Source of the DNA: Acidimicrobiaceae bacterium
GTDB taxonomy: Bacteria > Actinomycetota > Acidimicrobiia > Acidimicrobiales > RAAP-2
Assembly: GCA_027306605.1 (NCBI GenBank)
Contig: DAHUZK010000080.1
Span: forward strand, 1 to 55,511
Direction: 5' to 3'
DNA length: 55,511 nt
Of the stretch, positions 26,128 through 35,576 are shown piece after piece. Numbering within the stretch: the first letter of the stretch is position 1; each line of letters begins with the position of its first letter. A program made the translations under genes and the position numbers. The notes under the pieces were generated by a model that was given only the letters and a program-made list of their open reading frames with translations, searched no databases and was not told where the DNA came from.

Positions 26128-27747
26128 GTGACGTCCACTCTCAATAGGGCTTTCCTCCGCCTTACACGCCGGGCCGATCAGAGTGATCCTGCCAAGCTGG
26201 TGGAGACATTCGTCGACGTAGGGTCCCTGCTAACTCTGCTGACGTCAACCGATCATCAGATCCTGTACGGACGGCGCGGGACCGGAAAGACGCACGCTCT
26301 GCAATACCTCGCCGACGAGGTCAGGAAGCGCGGCGATCTTGCTGTCTACATTGACATGCGCACGATCGGTTCCACGGGGGGCATCTACAACGATCCGAGC
26401 CTCCCAATCACTGAGCGGGGCACCCGCCTGCTCTTGGACACGCTCGGCGCCATGCACGATCCGCTTGTCGACCGTGCGCTGACGCTGGAGGACGAGGTCG
26501 GCAATGCCACCCAGGCGTTGACGCTGTTGGATCGACTCGCCGAGGACATCGCCAAGAGCGTCCGCGTCGTCGGGTCGGTGCACACAGACGAAACAGACAG
26601 CAAGACCGTGTCTGAGGAATCGGGGGGCAAGGTCGGCTTGGAAGTCTCCGCGACGCCTTCCCTGAAACTCGAGGGCACCGATGGAAGCGGAAGCGCACAC
26701 ACGGTTGCGCGGCGAACCCAGCGCGAGGGGATCGAGCTGCACCGAGTGCACTTTGGCGCCGTGTCCGGAATGCTCCGGGATCTCGTGCCTGCGCTGGGGG
26801 CCACGCGATTGTGGATCTTGGTCGACGAGTGGAGCTCCATTCCCCAAGACCTTCAGCCGTTGCTCGCGGACCTCGTTCGGCGGGCCCTCCTACCAGTCCA
26901 GGGGATCACGGTGAAGATCGGTGCCATCGAACAGCGCTCCGACTTTCGCGTCCCACTTCCGAACGGGGACCACTTGGGGATCGAGGTCGGCGCGGACGCG
27001 GCTGCCGACATAAACCTTGACGACTTCATGGTGTTCGGGAACAACGCAGATCAGGCCAAGGAGTTTTTCCAAAACCTGGTGTTCAAGCACGTCTTGGCTG
27101 CGCTCATAGAGGACGGCCTAGAGGACGCTGCGCCGTCGTCTTCGCAACAACTCGTTCAGCGTGCCTTTACTCAGCGCGCGGTCTTCGACGAGTTTGTTCG
27201 GGCAGCGGAGGGGGTCCCAAGGGATGCGATCAACATCTTGGAGTTGGCGGCATCTCGAGCTGGCGATGATCCCATCGCCATCGCACATATTCGATCGTCT
27301 GCTCGGGCGTGGTATCAACGCGACAAGGAGGCGGCCCTCAGCGATGAGGCGCACCAGCTTCTCAACTGGATCATGTCGGTAGTGATCGGTGATCGCCAGG
27401 CGCGAGCCTTCATGCTGAGACAGGGAGAAGATCGCCGCCATCCTTTGATTGGCGTCCTCTACGACGCGAGAGTCCTGCACCTCCTTCGTCGCGGCATCGC
27501 TGCGAGGGACCAGCCGGGCGTTCGGTTCAACGGGTGGGGCCTCGACTACGGCTGCTATGTCGATCTTGCCAACACGGTCAAGTCACCTAAGGGGCTCTTC
27601 GAGGTGCAGCAGGAAGACGCCGACGATGAGGACTACGTCGACGTTCCGAGCGACGACTATCGGTCAATCCGTCGGGCCATCCTGGACCTGGGTGCTTTCG
27701 AGAAGAGGCAACCGGAGCTGACTCCTGTTGCGAACGAGGGAGGCTAG
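26128..27747 (+). CDS. P-loop AAA-type ATPase of the restriction-modification module
   Basis: The protein has 539 residues from a GTG at 26128. Walker A is GRRGTGKTHAL at about residues 48-58 and a Walker B-like strand LWILVDEWSS lies at about 228-237. A C-terminal region rich in helices includes QRAFTQRAVFDEFVRAAEGVPRD, reminiscent of the winged-helix/lid end of ORC-CDC6-type ATPases; the C-terminus is acidic (EDADDEDYVDVPSDDY). I cannot name a characterised homologue. It precedes hsdM by about 110 bases in the same direction and shares the lower-GC composition of the R-M genes, so it is probably part of the same defence cargo, as a regulator, loader or accessory effector. This is inference. 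Confidence 0.7.
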   Translation: MTSTLNRAFLRLTRRADQSDPAKLVETFVDVGSLLTLLTSTDHQILYGRRGTGKTHALQYLADEVRKRGDLAVYIDMRTIGSTGGIYNDPSLPITERGTRLLLDTLGAMHDPLVDRALTLEDEVGNATQALTLLDRLAEDIAKSVRVVGSVHTDETDSKTVSEESGGKVGLEVSATPSLKLEGTDGSGSAHTVARRTQREGIELHRVHFGAVSGMLRDLVPALGATRLWILVDEWSSIPQDLQPLLADLVRRALLPVQGITVKIGAIEQRSDFRVPLPNGDHLGIEVGADAAADINLDDFMVFGNNADQAKEFFQNLVFKHVLAALIEDGLEDAAPSSSQQLVQRAFTQRAVFDEFVRAAEGVPRDAINILELAASRAGDDPIAIAHIRSSARAWYQRDKEAALSDEAHQLLNWIMSVVIGDRQARAFMLRQGEDRRHPLIGVLYDARVLHLLRRGIAARDQPGVRFNGWGLDYGCYVDLANTVKSPKGLFEVQQEDADDEDYVDVPSDDYRSIRRAILDLGAFEKRQPELTPVANEGG

Positions 27748-27856
27748 GCCGCCTCCGTAAAGGCTGCTCCCCAGAGTCGTCTCGTATCATCTCCTTCCAT
27801 GTCGACGGGATTCAGAGCCACCCTCACCGCCATCCGTGATGAGGGAGGCATCCGTC

Positions 27857-29467
27857 GTGGCCGGTAGAGGTCGACGGGGAAGGGCGTCAGCCTCAGTCGG
27901 CGGGAGGATGTCAGCGGAGGGTAACGGGACCCTGGACGTCCGGGCCTTGGAGACATGGCTCTGGGAGGCCGCTTGCCAGATACGCGGTCCGCTCGACGCA
28001 CCAAAGTTCAAGGACTACATCCTGCCTCTGGTCTTCCTGAAGCGCCTTTCCGACGTATTCGATGACGAGGTGCAGCGAGTCGCCGAGGAGGTAGGCGATC
28101 TGGAGACTGCACGGGACATCATCGACCAGGATCACGGACTGGTCCGTTTCTACCTTCCCGCAGAGAGCCGCTGGCCCTCGATCGCACTGACGACGACCGG
28201 ACTCGGAGAGGTGCTTACTGATGCCGTCCGGGCGGTTGCCCGACAGAACCCTCGGCTTCAAGGGGTCATCGATACCGTGGACTTCAACGCTACGACCGCG
28301 GGACAGCCGATCGTCGACAACGACCGACTTGCCGCGCTCGTAAAAACTCTGGGCCAGCACAGGCTTGGGCTCAACGACGTCCAGCCAGATCTACTCGGCC
28401 GCGCATACGAGTACCTCCTCCGGAAGTTTGCAGAAGGTCAAGGGCAGAGTGCGGGCGAGTTCTACACACCTGCGGAAGTCGCCAGGCTTATGGCTCGCGT
28501 CCTGGACCCTCAACCAGGCATGACCGTTTACGACCCCTGCTGCGGTTCGGCCGGTCTGCTCATCAAGTGCCATCTCCGGCTCTTAGAGACGCAGGGCAAG
28601 GCCGTCAACACGCACCGCGAGCTGCCGGCGGCGATTGCTCCTCTGAAGCTTTTCGGGCAGGAAATCAATCCGTCCACCTTTGCGATATCCAGAATGAACG
28701 CGTTCCTTCACGACATGGATGCTGAGATTGCGCTTGGCGACACTATGCGCAATCCAGCCTTCACTGACCGTCTGGGCCACCTCCGGCAGTTTGACCTTGT
28801 TACCGCTAATCCCATGTGGAATCAAGACATCCCGGAGGATGTGTATCGCAACGACACGTTGGACCGCTTCGGACGGGGAATTCCTCTTTCCTCGACCGCG
28901 GACTGGGGTTGGGTGCAGCACATGGTCGCTTCTCTATCTCCTGGTGGGCGGATGGCTATCGTCCTCGATGCCGGCGCTGTCAGTCGCGGGAGCGGTAGCC
29001 GAGGATCGAATCGAGAGCGAGAAATTCGCAAATCGTTCGTCGATGACGATCTCATCGAAGGCGTAATTCTTCTCCCCGAGAATCTCTTCTACAACACGCC
29101 GGCCCCGGGCATTGTGATGATTCTGAATACCTCCAAGGTTCGCCCCGGCGAGATCATGCTGATCAACGCAAGTCTGTTGTTCACGAAGGGTCGCCCTAAG
29201 AATGAACTTACAGAGGACCACATGACCGAGGTCGTCGAGTTGTGGAACAAATGGGAATCGGTAGACCATCGTTGTGCTCTCGTCAAGACGTCAGACGTCG
29301 TCGAGAACGACTACAACCTCGCTCCTACTCGGTACGTACCCGTCAGCCCGGACGCCGAAGTCTTGTCACTGGAAGCGGCGGTGATGCTCTTTCGGGAAGC
29401 GGAAGATGAACGCGAACAGGCTGATAAGGAACTTTGGGAGCTTATCGCTGAGCTAGGCCTCGAATGA
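27857..29467 (+). CDS. hsdM: type I restriction-modification methyltransferase subunit HsdM
   Basis: About 536 residues from a GTG at 27857 with GGGAGG eight bases upstream; an ATG at 27908 is the alternative. The N-terminal helical HsdM domain (YILPLVFLKRLSDVFDDEV) precedes the SAM-binding motif I DPCCGSAGLL (about residue 226) and motif IV ANPMWNQ (about 318), which replaces the commoner NPPF/NPPY. SAGEFYTPAEVARLMARVL is the signature before motif I. It methylates adenine within the sequence chosen by HsdS. It is followed by hsdS after about 40 bases and forms the core of the M-S-R operon. Confidence 0.95.
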   Translation: MAGRGRRGRASASVGGRMSAEGNGTLDVRALETWLWEAACQIRGPLDAPKFKDYILPLVFLKRLSDVFDDEVQRVAEEVGDLETARDIIDQDHGLVRFYLPAESRWPSIALTTTGLGEVLTDAVRAVARQNPRLQGVIDTVDFNATTAGQPIVDNDRLAALVKTLGQHRLGLNDVQPDLLGRAYEYLLRKFAEGQGQSAGEFYTPAEVARLMARVLDPQPGMTVYDPCCGSAGLLIKCHLRLLETQGKAVNTHRELPAAIAPLKLFGQEINPSTFAISRMNAFLHDMDAEIALGDTMRNPAFTDRLGHLRQFDLVTANPMWNQDIPEDVYRNDTLDRFGRGIPLSSTADWGWVQHMVASLSPGGRMAIVLDAGAVSRGSGSRGSNREREIRKSFVDDDLIEGVILLPENLFYNTPAPGIVMILNTSKVRPGEIMLINASLLFTKGRPKNELTEDHMTEVVELWNKWESVDHRCALVKTSDVVENDYNLAPTRYVPVSPDAEVLSLEAAVMLFREAEDEREQADKELWELIAELGLE

Positions 29468-29507
29468 CCGATCATCGGAATGCGCATCGCTCACGCGAGC
29501 CCTTGTG

Positions 29508-30668
29508 ATGAAGATCGCCGATCTAGCGATCAGTATGCGAGCTGGCGGGACGCCGCCCCGGGCCGATGCAACCTGCTGGAACGGCGACATTCCATTCGTC
29601 AAGATCGAGGATCTTACGGCGGCCCCTGGCGGGCACATCACTTCCACTGCAGAGGGCGTCACTCAGACAGGCATCGACCGATCCTCGGCTTGGATTGTCC
29701 CTCCCGGACATGTTCTACTCGCAATGTATGCATCCATCGGCGCGGTGGCTATCAACGATGTTCCAGTTGCCACCAATCAGGCCATCATCGCCATACAGCC
29801 GAATCCGGAAATTGTCGAAGGTGAGTTCCTTCGGTATTCCCTGAGGTTTTTCGCTGACGACCTCGCTTCACGCAATGTGCAGACGACTCAGCGCAACGTG
29901 AACGCGGGCATTGTCCGTTCGTTTGAGATACCTGTCCCCCCACTGGCTGATCAACGACGCATCGTACGATTCATGTCGGCTGTCGAGCGAGCACAGCAGC
30001 AACATGACTCGAGCATGAATGCTGCGGTGCAGGTAGAGCGCTCGATGCGAGAGTATTTCTTCGCTAGCATCGAAGCGCCCCGTGCCCCCTTAGCTTCACT
30101 TGTTACCGACCTCCGGAATGGTCTGTATAAGCCGCGAAGGGCGTACGGTGATGTCGGAACCCCTATTGTGAGGATTAACGACTATCCGAATTCGGGCGGC
30201 TATTTGGCTGGTTGTCCGTTGCGAGTCGTTACTTCGAGATCTGAACTCGATCAATGGGGCCTTCGCAACACTGACATCCTTCTGAACCGGGTAAACAGTG
30301 TCTCGCACATCGGCAAGGTTGCCCTGATCAACGACATGGAAGAGCCCATGGTCTACGAGTCCAACATGATTCGTGTCCGGGTCGAAGCCAGTCTGGTCGT
30401 AGCGGAGTTCTTGTTCCAGTTCCTGCGAACCGTCCTTGCTCGGCAACATTTCGTCAGAACCGCCAAGAGAGCAGTCGCGCAATCGAGTATCAACCAGGGA
30501 GATATTGGGGCTTTGCAGGTTCCATTGCCACCGATAACTGAGCAGGCGCAGATCGTCAAACTGATACAAGCAGCCGAAGCGGCATCTCAGGGTGCCACCC
30601 ATTCACGTGCAGCTTTAGACACTGTGTATCGCGCTGCACTCCGCAACCTCCTAGGCGCAGCAGCATGA
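29508..30668 (+). CDS. hsdS: type I restriction-modification specificity subunit HsdS
   Basis: About 386 residues with two target-recognition domains. The first starts at ISMRAGGTPPRADATCWNGDIPFVK and ends in NVNAGIVRSFEIPVPPLADQRRIV plus a conserved coiled helix. The second starts near NGLYKPRRAYGDVGTPIVR and ends in INQGDIGALQVPLPPITEQAQIV plus a helix. Each domain reads one half of a bipartite site. The ATG at 29508 sits next to an in-frame GTG at 29505, and no strong ribosome site is visible. Its stop overlaps the hsdR start (ATGA). The base composition is the most AT-rich in the window, typical of transferred specificity genes. Confidence 0.93.
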   Translation: MKIADLAISMRAGGTPPRADATCWNGDIPFVKIEDLTAAPGGHITSTAEGVTQTGIDRSSAWIVPPGHVLLAMYASIGAVAINDVPVATNQAIIAIQPNPEIVEGEFLRYSLRFFADDLASRNVQTTQRNVNAGIVRSFEIPVPPLADQRRIVRFMSAVERAQQQHDSSMNAAVQVERSMREYFFASIEAPRAPLASLVTDLRNGLYKPRRAYGDVGTPIVRINDYPNSGGYLAGCPLRVVTSRSELDQWGLRNTDILLNRVNSVSHIGKVALINDMEEPMVYESNMIRVRVEASLVVAEFLFQFLRTVLARQHFVRTAKRAVAQSSINQGDIGALQVPLPPITEQAQIVKLIQAAEAASQGATHSRAALDTVYRAALRNLLGAAA

Positions 30669-33565
30669 CTACCGGCTCCGAACGTGGTTCGGTACAAGGT
30701 CCTTTCATCCGTTACGCGTGGGAGGTCGGTTGGACCATCCTCAATAGAGATGAGGCACTGGAACTTCGTGGGAATGAGGCGGGTGTAGTGTTCACCGATG
30801 TCCTGGTCGGTCAGCTCCAAACACTGAATCCCGGCACGGTTAACTTGGAGCGGGCCATCGATCTCGCGCATCGCGTTGTCCGAGCGCTCCCGAACATCAA
30901 GGGCAACGAGGACGTCTGGGAATATCTGCGGGGACTTAAGAAGGTCTTCGTTGAGGAAGAGAGTCGGGAGCGGGACGTTCGATTCCTGGATGTGCATGAC
31001 GCGTCCAACAACGTGTTCCACGTCACCGACGAGTTCTCCTTTCGCCCCCGTCCCGATGCAGAGGCGATCCGGTTTGACGTCGCTCTTCTCATAAACGGTA
31101 TTCCGGTGATTCTCGTCGAGACGAAGTCGGCAACCAAGCGGGACGGGATGGCGGAAGCCCTCGTCCAAGTGCGCCGGTATCACGAGCAAGGGCCGGAGGC
31201 GCTGGCAGTGTTACAGCTCTTCGCCATCACGCACCTTCACCGCTTCCTCTATGGAGCGACCTGGAACGCCAACCGGAAGTCGCTCTACAACTGGCGGGAC
31301 GAGGTTGCCGGCACCTACGAGGACCTCGTCAAGGCCTTCGTTGCTCCGGAACGTGTCCTGCGCGTCATCTCGGACTTCATCGTGTTCAGCGACATCGATG
31401 GAGAGCTGAACAAGTTCGTCCTGCGACCTCACCAGATGCGGGCGGCAGATCGGGTGGTGGAACGGGCGAAAGACCAAGCCAAGCGGAGGGCGCTTGTCTG
31501 GCACACGCAGGGCTCCGGAAAGACCTACACCATGATCACGGCGGCGAAGCTGCTGATTGAGGACACAGCGCTTGAGCATCCGACCGTTCTGGTTGTGATT
31601 GACCGAACGGAATTGGAGACACAGATGGCAGCGAACCTTGAAGCGCTCGGATACACCGACGTCCGCATCGCTCAGTCCAAGAACGATCTGGAGGGACTGT
31701 TACGGGCTGACTGGCGAGGTCTCATTGTGACGATGATTCACAAGTTCGACGGTATTCCCGCTGATCTCTGCACGAGGGAAAACGTGTTCGTGATGATCGA
31801 CGAGGCGCATCGCACGACGGGCGGGGCACTCGGAACGTACTTGATGGCGGCCCTACCAAATGCCACCTATGTCGGGTTCACAGGCACCCCAATTGACAGG
31901 ACCGAGCACGGCAAAGGGACGTTCAAGACGTTCGGCACGGATGACGAGACCGGCTTCCTCGACAAGTACTCCATCCGTGAGTCCATCGCGGACGGCACGA
32001 CGGTCCCGCTTAACTATGCGCTCGCTCCGAACGAGATGCTTGTTGACAGAGAGACGCTGGAGGCGGAATTCCTCCAGGTGGCCGAGCTGGAAGGCGTCTC
32101 AGACATAGAGACCCTGAACAGGGTCTTGGAGCGGGCCGTGACGCTCCGGAACATGATGAAGACCGCGGAGCGCGTCGACGGCGTTGCGAAGTTCATCGCC
32201 GAGCACTACCGCTCGAACGTGGAGCCGATGGGATATAAAGCGTTCGTCGTAGGCGTCGATCGTGAAGCTTGCGCCCTGTACAAGGACGCTCTGGACCGCT
32301 ATCTGCCGTCAGAGTACTCGGAGGTCGTGATCAGCCACGGTCACAACGATCCCGCTGAACTGCGACGCTTCAACTACGACGAGACGAAGGAACTCGAAAT
32401 TCGGAAAGCGTTCCGGAAGCCGGACGGTCTGCCGAAGATTCTCATCGTGACGGAGAAGCTCCTCACCGGCTTCGATGCTCCGATCCTGTACGCCATGTAC
32501 CTCGACAAACCGATGCGGGACCACGTACTCCTCCAGTCCATTGCTCGGGTGAACCGCCCGTACGAGGACGTCGACGAGCGGCCAAAGCCTGCGGGTTTCG
32601 TGCTCGACTTCGTCGGCATCTTCGAGAAGCTGGAGCAAGCGCTGGCCTTCGACTCGAAGGACGTGTCTGGCGTTGTCACTGGCATCCCGGACCTTCACAA
32701 GCGGTTCGCGGAACTGATCGCCCAGGCTCGTGAGGAGTACCTGCCGATCGGCAAAGGACTTCATGCCGACAAGGAAGTCGAGGCGATCGTCGAGCACTTC
32801 CGGAACGAAGAGCGACGGACGGCGCTCCAGGAGTTCGTTTCCGAGTTAGAGAATCTCTTCGAGATCATCTCGCCCGACGCCTTCCTGCGGCCATATCTCG
32901 ACGACTATGACGCGCTCATTCGCATCTCGTCCATCGTCCGGGAAGCCTTCTACCCAGGACTCGACGTCGATCGATCGTTCCTTCGCAAGACGGCGGAACT
33001 GGTCCAAGAGCACACGGCGACATCGCCGATCCGTGGCATCACCGAGGTGTACAAGCTGAGCGAGGAGTCGCTCGAACAGCTCACACTCATGGACACGCCG
33101 GACACGGTGAAGGTCGTGAACTTGGTGAAGCTGCTCCATGACTTGGTGGCTGACGAACGGGATGCGAAGCCGTATCTCATGTCCATCGGCGAGAAGGCGG
33201 AGCAGATCGCGGAAGCGTTCCGGGACCGGCAGATATCCACCGAGGATGCCCTGGCTGCACTGGCAGGGCTTGCGGCCGAAGCGATCCAGGCCGAGAAGGA
33301 TCAGCAGTCCACGGGCTTGAAGCCCGAAGCCTTCGCGGTGTTGTGGTACCTGAAGGGCAAGGGCATTGAGGAGTCAAAGGCGCAGGAGATCGCAGCGGCG
33401 GCAGCCGCTGGTTTTGATGAATGTCCCCAATGGCGCCAACGCGCCGACCAGGAACGCCAGATACGGATGAAGCTCTATGCAGCGCTCATCAAGGCGGGCG
33501 ACAAGAGAGCGTCCAGCGACTACGTCGAGGACATCATCGAATCTCTGCGACGGGTCCAGCCGTGA
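30665..33565 (+). CDS. hsdR: type I restriction endonuclease subunit HsdR
   Basis: A 966-residue motor nuclease. The PD-(D/E)xK nuclease core is RFDVALLINGIPVILVETKSA at about residues 136-156. The motor has Walker A HTQGSGKTYTM (about 280), DEAH box MIDEAHRTTGG (about 377), motif III VGFTGTP and motif VI-like QSIARVNRPYED. The long C-terminal helical region binds HsdM. It cuts unmodified DNA after ATP-driven translocation. It overlaps hsdS upstream and the metallopeptidase gene downstream (GTGA), so expression is tightly coupled. It appears full length and intact. Confidence 0.96.
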   Translation: MTTGSERGSVQGPFIRYAWEVGWTILNRDEALELRGNEAGVVFTDVLVGQLQTLNPGTVNLERAIDLAHRVVRALPNIKGNEDVWEYLRGLKKVFVEEESRERDVRFLDVHDASNNVFHVTDEFSFRPRPDAEAIRFDVALLINGIPVILVETKSATKRDGMAEALVQVRRYHEQGPEALAVLQLFAITHLHRFLYGATWNANRKSLYNWRDEVAGTYEDLVKAFVAPERVLRVISDFIVFSDIDGELNKFVLRPHQMRAADRVVERAKDQAKRRALVWHTQGSGKTYTMITAAKLLIEDTALEHPTVLVVIDRTELETQMAANLEALGYTDVRIAQSKNDLEGLLRADWRGLIVTMIHKFDGIPADLCTRENVFVMIDEAHRTTGGALGTYLMAALPNATYVGFTGTPIDRTEHGKGTFKTFGTDDETGFLDKYSIRESIADGTTVPLNYALAPNEMLVDRETLEAEFLQVAELEGVSDIETLNRVLERAVTLRNMMKTAERVDGVAKFIAEHYRSNVEPMGYKAFVVGVDREACALYKDALDRYLPSEYSEVVISHGHNDPAELRRFNYDETKELEIRKAFRKPDGLPKILIVTEKLLTGFDAPILYAMYLDKPMRDHVLLQSIARVNRPYEDVDERPKPAGFVLDFVGIFEKLEQALAFDSKDVSGVVTGIPDLHKRFAELIAQAREEYLPIGKGLHADKEVEAIVEHFRNEERRTALQEFVSELENLFEIISPDAFLRPYLDDYDALIRISSIVREAFYPGLDVDRSFLRKTAELVQEHTATSPIRGITEVYKLSEESLEQLTLMDTPDTVKVVNLVKLLHDLVADERDAKPYLMSIGEKAEQIAEAFRDRQISTEDALAALAGLAAEAIQAEKDQQSTGLKPEAFAVLWYLKGKGIEESKAQEIAAAAAAGFDECPQWRQRADQERQIRMKLYAALIKAGDKRASSDYVEDIIESLRRVQP

Positions 33566-33906
33566 ATCGAGACGCTCGGCAGCATTCGTTCGGTGCTGGC
33601 GCAACGCTGTCTTCTCCGTTGTCGCCGGAAGCGCTCAAGGACGAGGTGCGTAGTTGGTCCGAGCGTCTCGACGTCACGCCCAAGGAGGTACGCATCGCCG
33701 TTATGAGTCGCAAGTGGGCGAGCTGCTCCACCCGCGGCAGGGTCACTTTCGCTTCTGACTTGCTGGCGCAGCCCGAGGAAGTGCGGCGTGAGGTGATCAT
33801 CCACGAGCTACTTCACCTGAAAATTCCGAACCATGGACCGTTGTTCCGGGCACTTCTCTCTGCTCATTTGGCGCACGACGATGGGGCTGAAACGACGCAG
33901 GAATAG
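33562..33906 (+). CDS. YgjP-like (DUF45) zinc metallopeptidase
   Basis: A 114-residue protein from a GTG that overlaps the hsdR stop. It holds the YgjP/DUF45 core: SRKWASCSTRGRVTFASDLL, then the zinc motif HELLH in REVIIHELLHLKIPNHGPLF, with the third histidine in NHG. The family is repeatedly seen as the last gene of type I restriction operons. Full-length YgjP proteins are about 170-230 residues, so this is a short form lacking the N-terminal half. Its substrate is unknown. Confidence 0.88.
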   Translation: MNRDARQHSFGAGATLSSPLSPEALKDEVRSWSERLDVTPKEVRIAVMSRKWASCSTRGRVTFASDLLAQPEEVRREVIIHELLHLKIPNHGPLFRALLSAHLAHDDGAETTQE

Positions 33907-33982
33907 AAGGCAAGCATTCCGGAACGGACGCACTCGTTACGCGCCTCCGTACTACCAGCGGCCTTCTGTCGCCGGCAGGGAG

Positions 33983-34507
33983 TCAATCACCTGAGGGAAG
34001 TGGACCGGAAAGACGGTCTGCGATAGCAACCTCGGCGTCCCGGGTCGTCCAGGCCAAGGGGTCCGGCAAGGCCTCCAGTCTGGAAGGCATGGAGGACCTA
34101 ACTTCCTCGATGACGTCCTCGGGTTCGGTAGCGCCATAAGGGGCCGTTGTCACGGTGGTCAGGGGGACGAGCTTCAGCCAGGCGAAGGCGGCCTCTTTGT
34201 CGCCTTCGTCGAGGGCTTTACCAATCACGGCCATGGCAGCCTCGGTCAGGTCCCGGACCCTTGCTCGCGCCTGAGCTGCCGCCTCCGCCCTCAATCTATT
34301 CACCTCTGCCCTGAAGGCCGGGTGATGGTTCGCCCACCCCGTGACCGTAACCCTGTGCACGCCAGCGAGATTCCCCGCGGCCTCGTGGGTCTCGCCCGAT
34401 GCGACTGCGAGAGCCGCTCGCTCTTGGGCAGGGTTAAGACGGTGTAGCGATTCGTAGTCTTCGGTAGCGGCTTTTCCTTGCGACCCGCTTGTCGATCGCC
34501 TTGTCAT
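33983..34507 (-). CDS. small helix-turn-helix protein, phage small-terminase-like
   Basis: A 174-residue protein with GGAG five bases before its ATG. Residues about 25-65 form an HTH (NPAQERAALAVASGETHEAAGNLAGVHRVTVTGWANHHPAF). A long Ala/Arg-rich helix (AEVNRLRAEAAAQARARVRDL) follows, and then an acidic tail. This order resembles phBC6A51-type HTH proteins and small terminase subunits of phages and satellites. No large terminase is present, so a DNA-binding role within the element is all that can be said. Confidence 0.6.
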   Translation of the reverse strand: MTRRSTSGSQGKAATEDYESLHRLNPAQERAALAVASGETHEAAGNLAGVHRVTVTGWANHHPAFRAEVNRLRAEAAAQARARVRDLTEAAMAVIGKALDEGDKEAAFAWLKLVPLTTVTTAPYGATEPEDVIEEVRSSMPSRLEALPDPLAWTTRDAEVAIADRLSGPLPSGD

Positions 34508-34562
34508 AGGACTCCGCCAGATAGTTGGTTCCTTCGGCCCGCCATCAGCCGGGCACCCGGCG

Positions 34563-35288
34563 CTACGACATCTTCAGGGGATTGCCGGCGGGGACCACCG
34601 TAAAGGCGAGGGCGATGCGCCGCACCGTATTCGGGTGCCAGCTCTCGCCCGTTCTTGGCTGGTAGCCAGCCTCCTCCAGTTCCGAAGCGATGGTGCGCAG
34701 CGATGCGCCGGCCGCAGCGCGTCGGGCGATGAGCTGACCGACTTCCTGCTCGGCGTCGTCCGCTAGCACCTGGCCGTCCACCAGGCGGAATCCGTAGGGC
34801 ACGGTGCCGCCGAGATAGCCCCCCTGCTCGCGCTTGGCTGCCTTGCCCGCCATCATCCGGCCCCGGATCACAGCCCGCTCGTACTGCGCTACGGCTCCGA
34901 TGATCTGCCGAATGAGAACCTTGGTCGGGTCGTCGGTGTCCGTGTCGAGGTCCGGTTCCGATGCCGAGCGGACAGGCGTGCCCTGGTCCCGGAGCCGCTC
35001 GACGAGTGTCTCCTGCAAGATCAGGTCGCGGGCCAGCCTGTCGATGCGGTACACGACCAAAGTCGTCGCCGGCCCTGCTTTCAGGGCCGCCAGCGCCTCG
35101 GCCAGCCCGACCCGGCTCTCCAGTCCGTTGCTGCCCGACTGGCCCTCGTCCCGGAAGACGTCCACCAGGCGAAGGCCATTCGCCCGGCAGTAGTCCCGGA
35201 TTGCCTGTTCTTGTACGTCGAGCCCGAAGCCGCTGACCTGCTCCACCGTGCTGACTCGCACGTACCCGACTGCCTGCGTCCGGGCCAT
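34563..35288 (-). CDS. serine recombinase (resolvase family)
   Basis: A 241-residue recombinase from the ATG at 35288, preceded by a strong AGGAGGT. The resolvase catalytic domain is complete: VGYVRVSTVEQ with nucleophile Ser13, the YRIDRLARDLI motif and the AQYERAVIRGRMMAGK arginine segment. A short recombinase domain follows with GGTVPYGFRLVDGQ and ASLRTIASELEEAGYQPRTG, without zinc ribbon or coiled coil. It is therefore shorter than large integrases and more likely a resolvase, inversion or multimer-resolution enzyme of the element. It lies downstream of the Rep-like gene. Confidence 0.88.
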   Translation of the reverse strand: MARTQAVGYVRVSTVEQVSGFGLDVQEQAIRDYCRANGLRLVDVFRDEGQSGSNGLESRVGLAEALAALKAGPATTLVVYRIDRLARDLILQETLVERLRDQGTPVRSASEPDLDTDTDDPTKVLIRQIIGAVAQYERAVIRGRMMAGKAAKREQGGYLGGTVPYGFRLVDGQVLADDAEQEVGQLIARRAAAGASLRTIASELEEAGYQPRTGESWHPNTVRRIALAFTVVPAGNPLKMS

Positions 35289-35543
35289 CCTGAGACCTCC
35301 TGGGTGTAACACTGCTAAAGCAAGCGTAACACCCCAGGTAGAAGCGGTCCAGCCACCCGGCTGCTCGTGGTGCTGCGTGAATCGGAGCAGAGCCGAACGC
35401 AAGCGGGCTGAGCGCCCCGTTCTTCGGGGCACACTGAACCGTCGGTGTCGGCGCCCTCGGGACTGGCTCGGTGACAGTGACCGTGCCCCCTTCTAAGGGA
35501 AGGGGCACGGGGCACAGTCCCACCGGCCCCCCAGCCATCGTGC

Positions 35544-35576
35544 CGGGGCACGGTCGGGGCATTGTCGGGGCACGGT
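35544..35576. repeat. three tandem 11-bp repeats at the end of the Rep-like gene
   Basis: CGGGGCACGGT, CGGGGCATTGT and CGGGGCACGGT lie end to end at 35544-35554, 35555-35565 and 35566-35576. The last base of the third copy is the first base of the Rep-like stop codon. Related GGGGCAC units also lie near 35500-35515. The rest of 35289-35543, between the recombinase and these repeats, shows no gene. The repeats could be iterons or a terminator-like array. Confidence 0.55.

Noticed and set aside
33906..33967. AGAAGGC/GCCTTCT inverted repeat as a terminator between the convergent ends
   Set aside because: The arms are only seven bases with a loop of nearly 50 bases and no T-run.
34563..35288. 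The short serine recombinase as the element's integrase
   Set aside because: It lacks the zinc ribbon and coiled coil needed for attP/attB integration and is far from both junctions. The 481-residue recombinase beside the right junction fits better.
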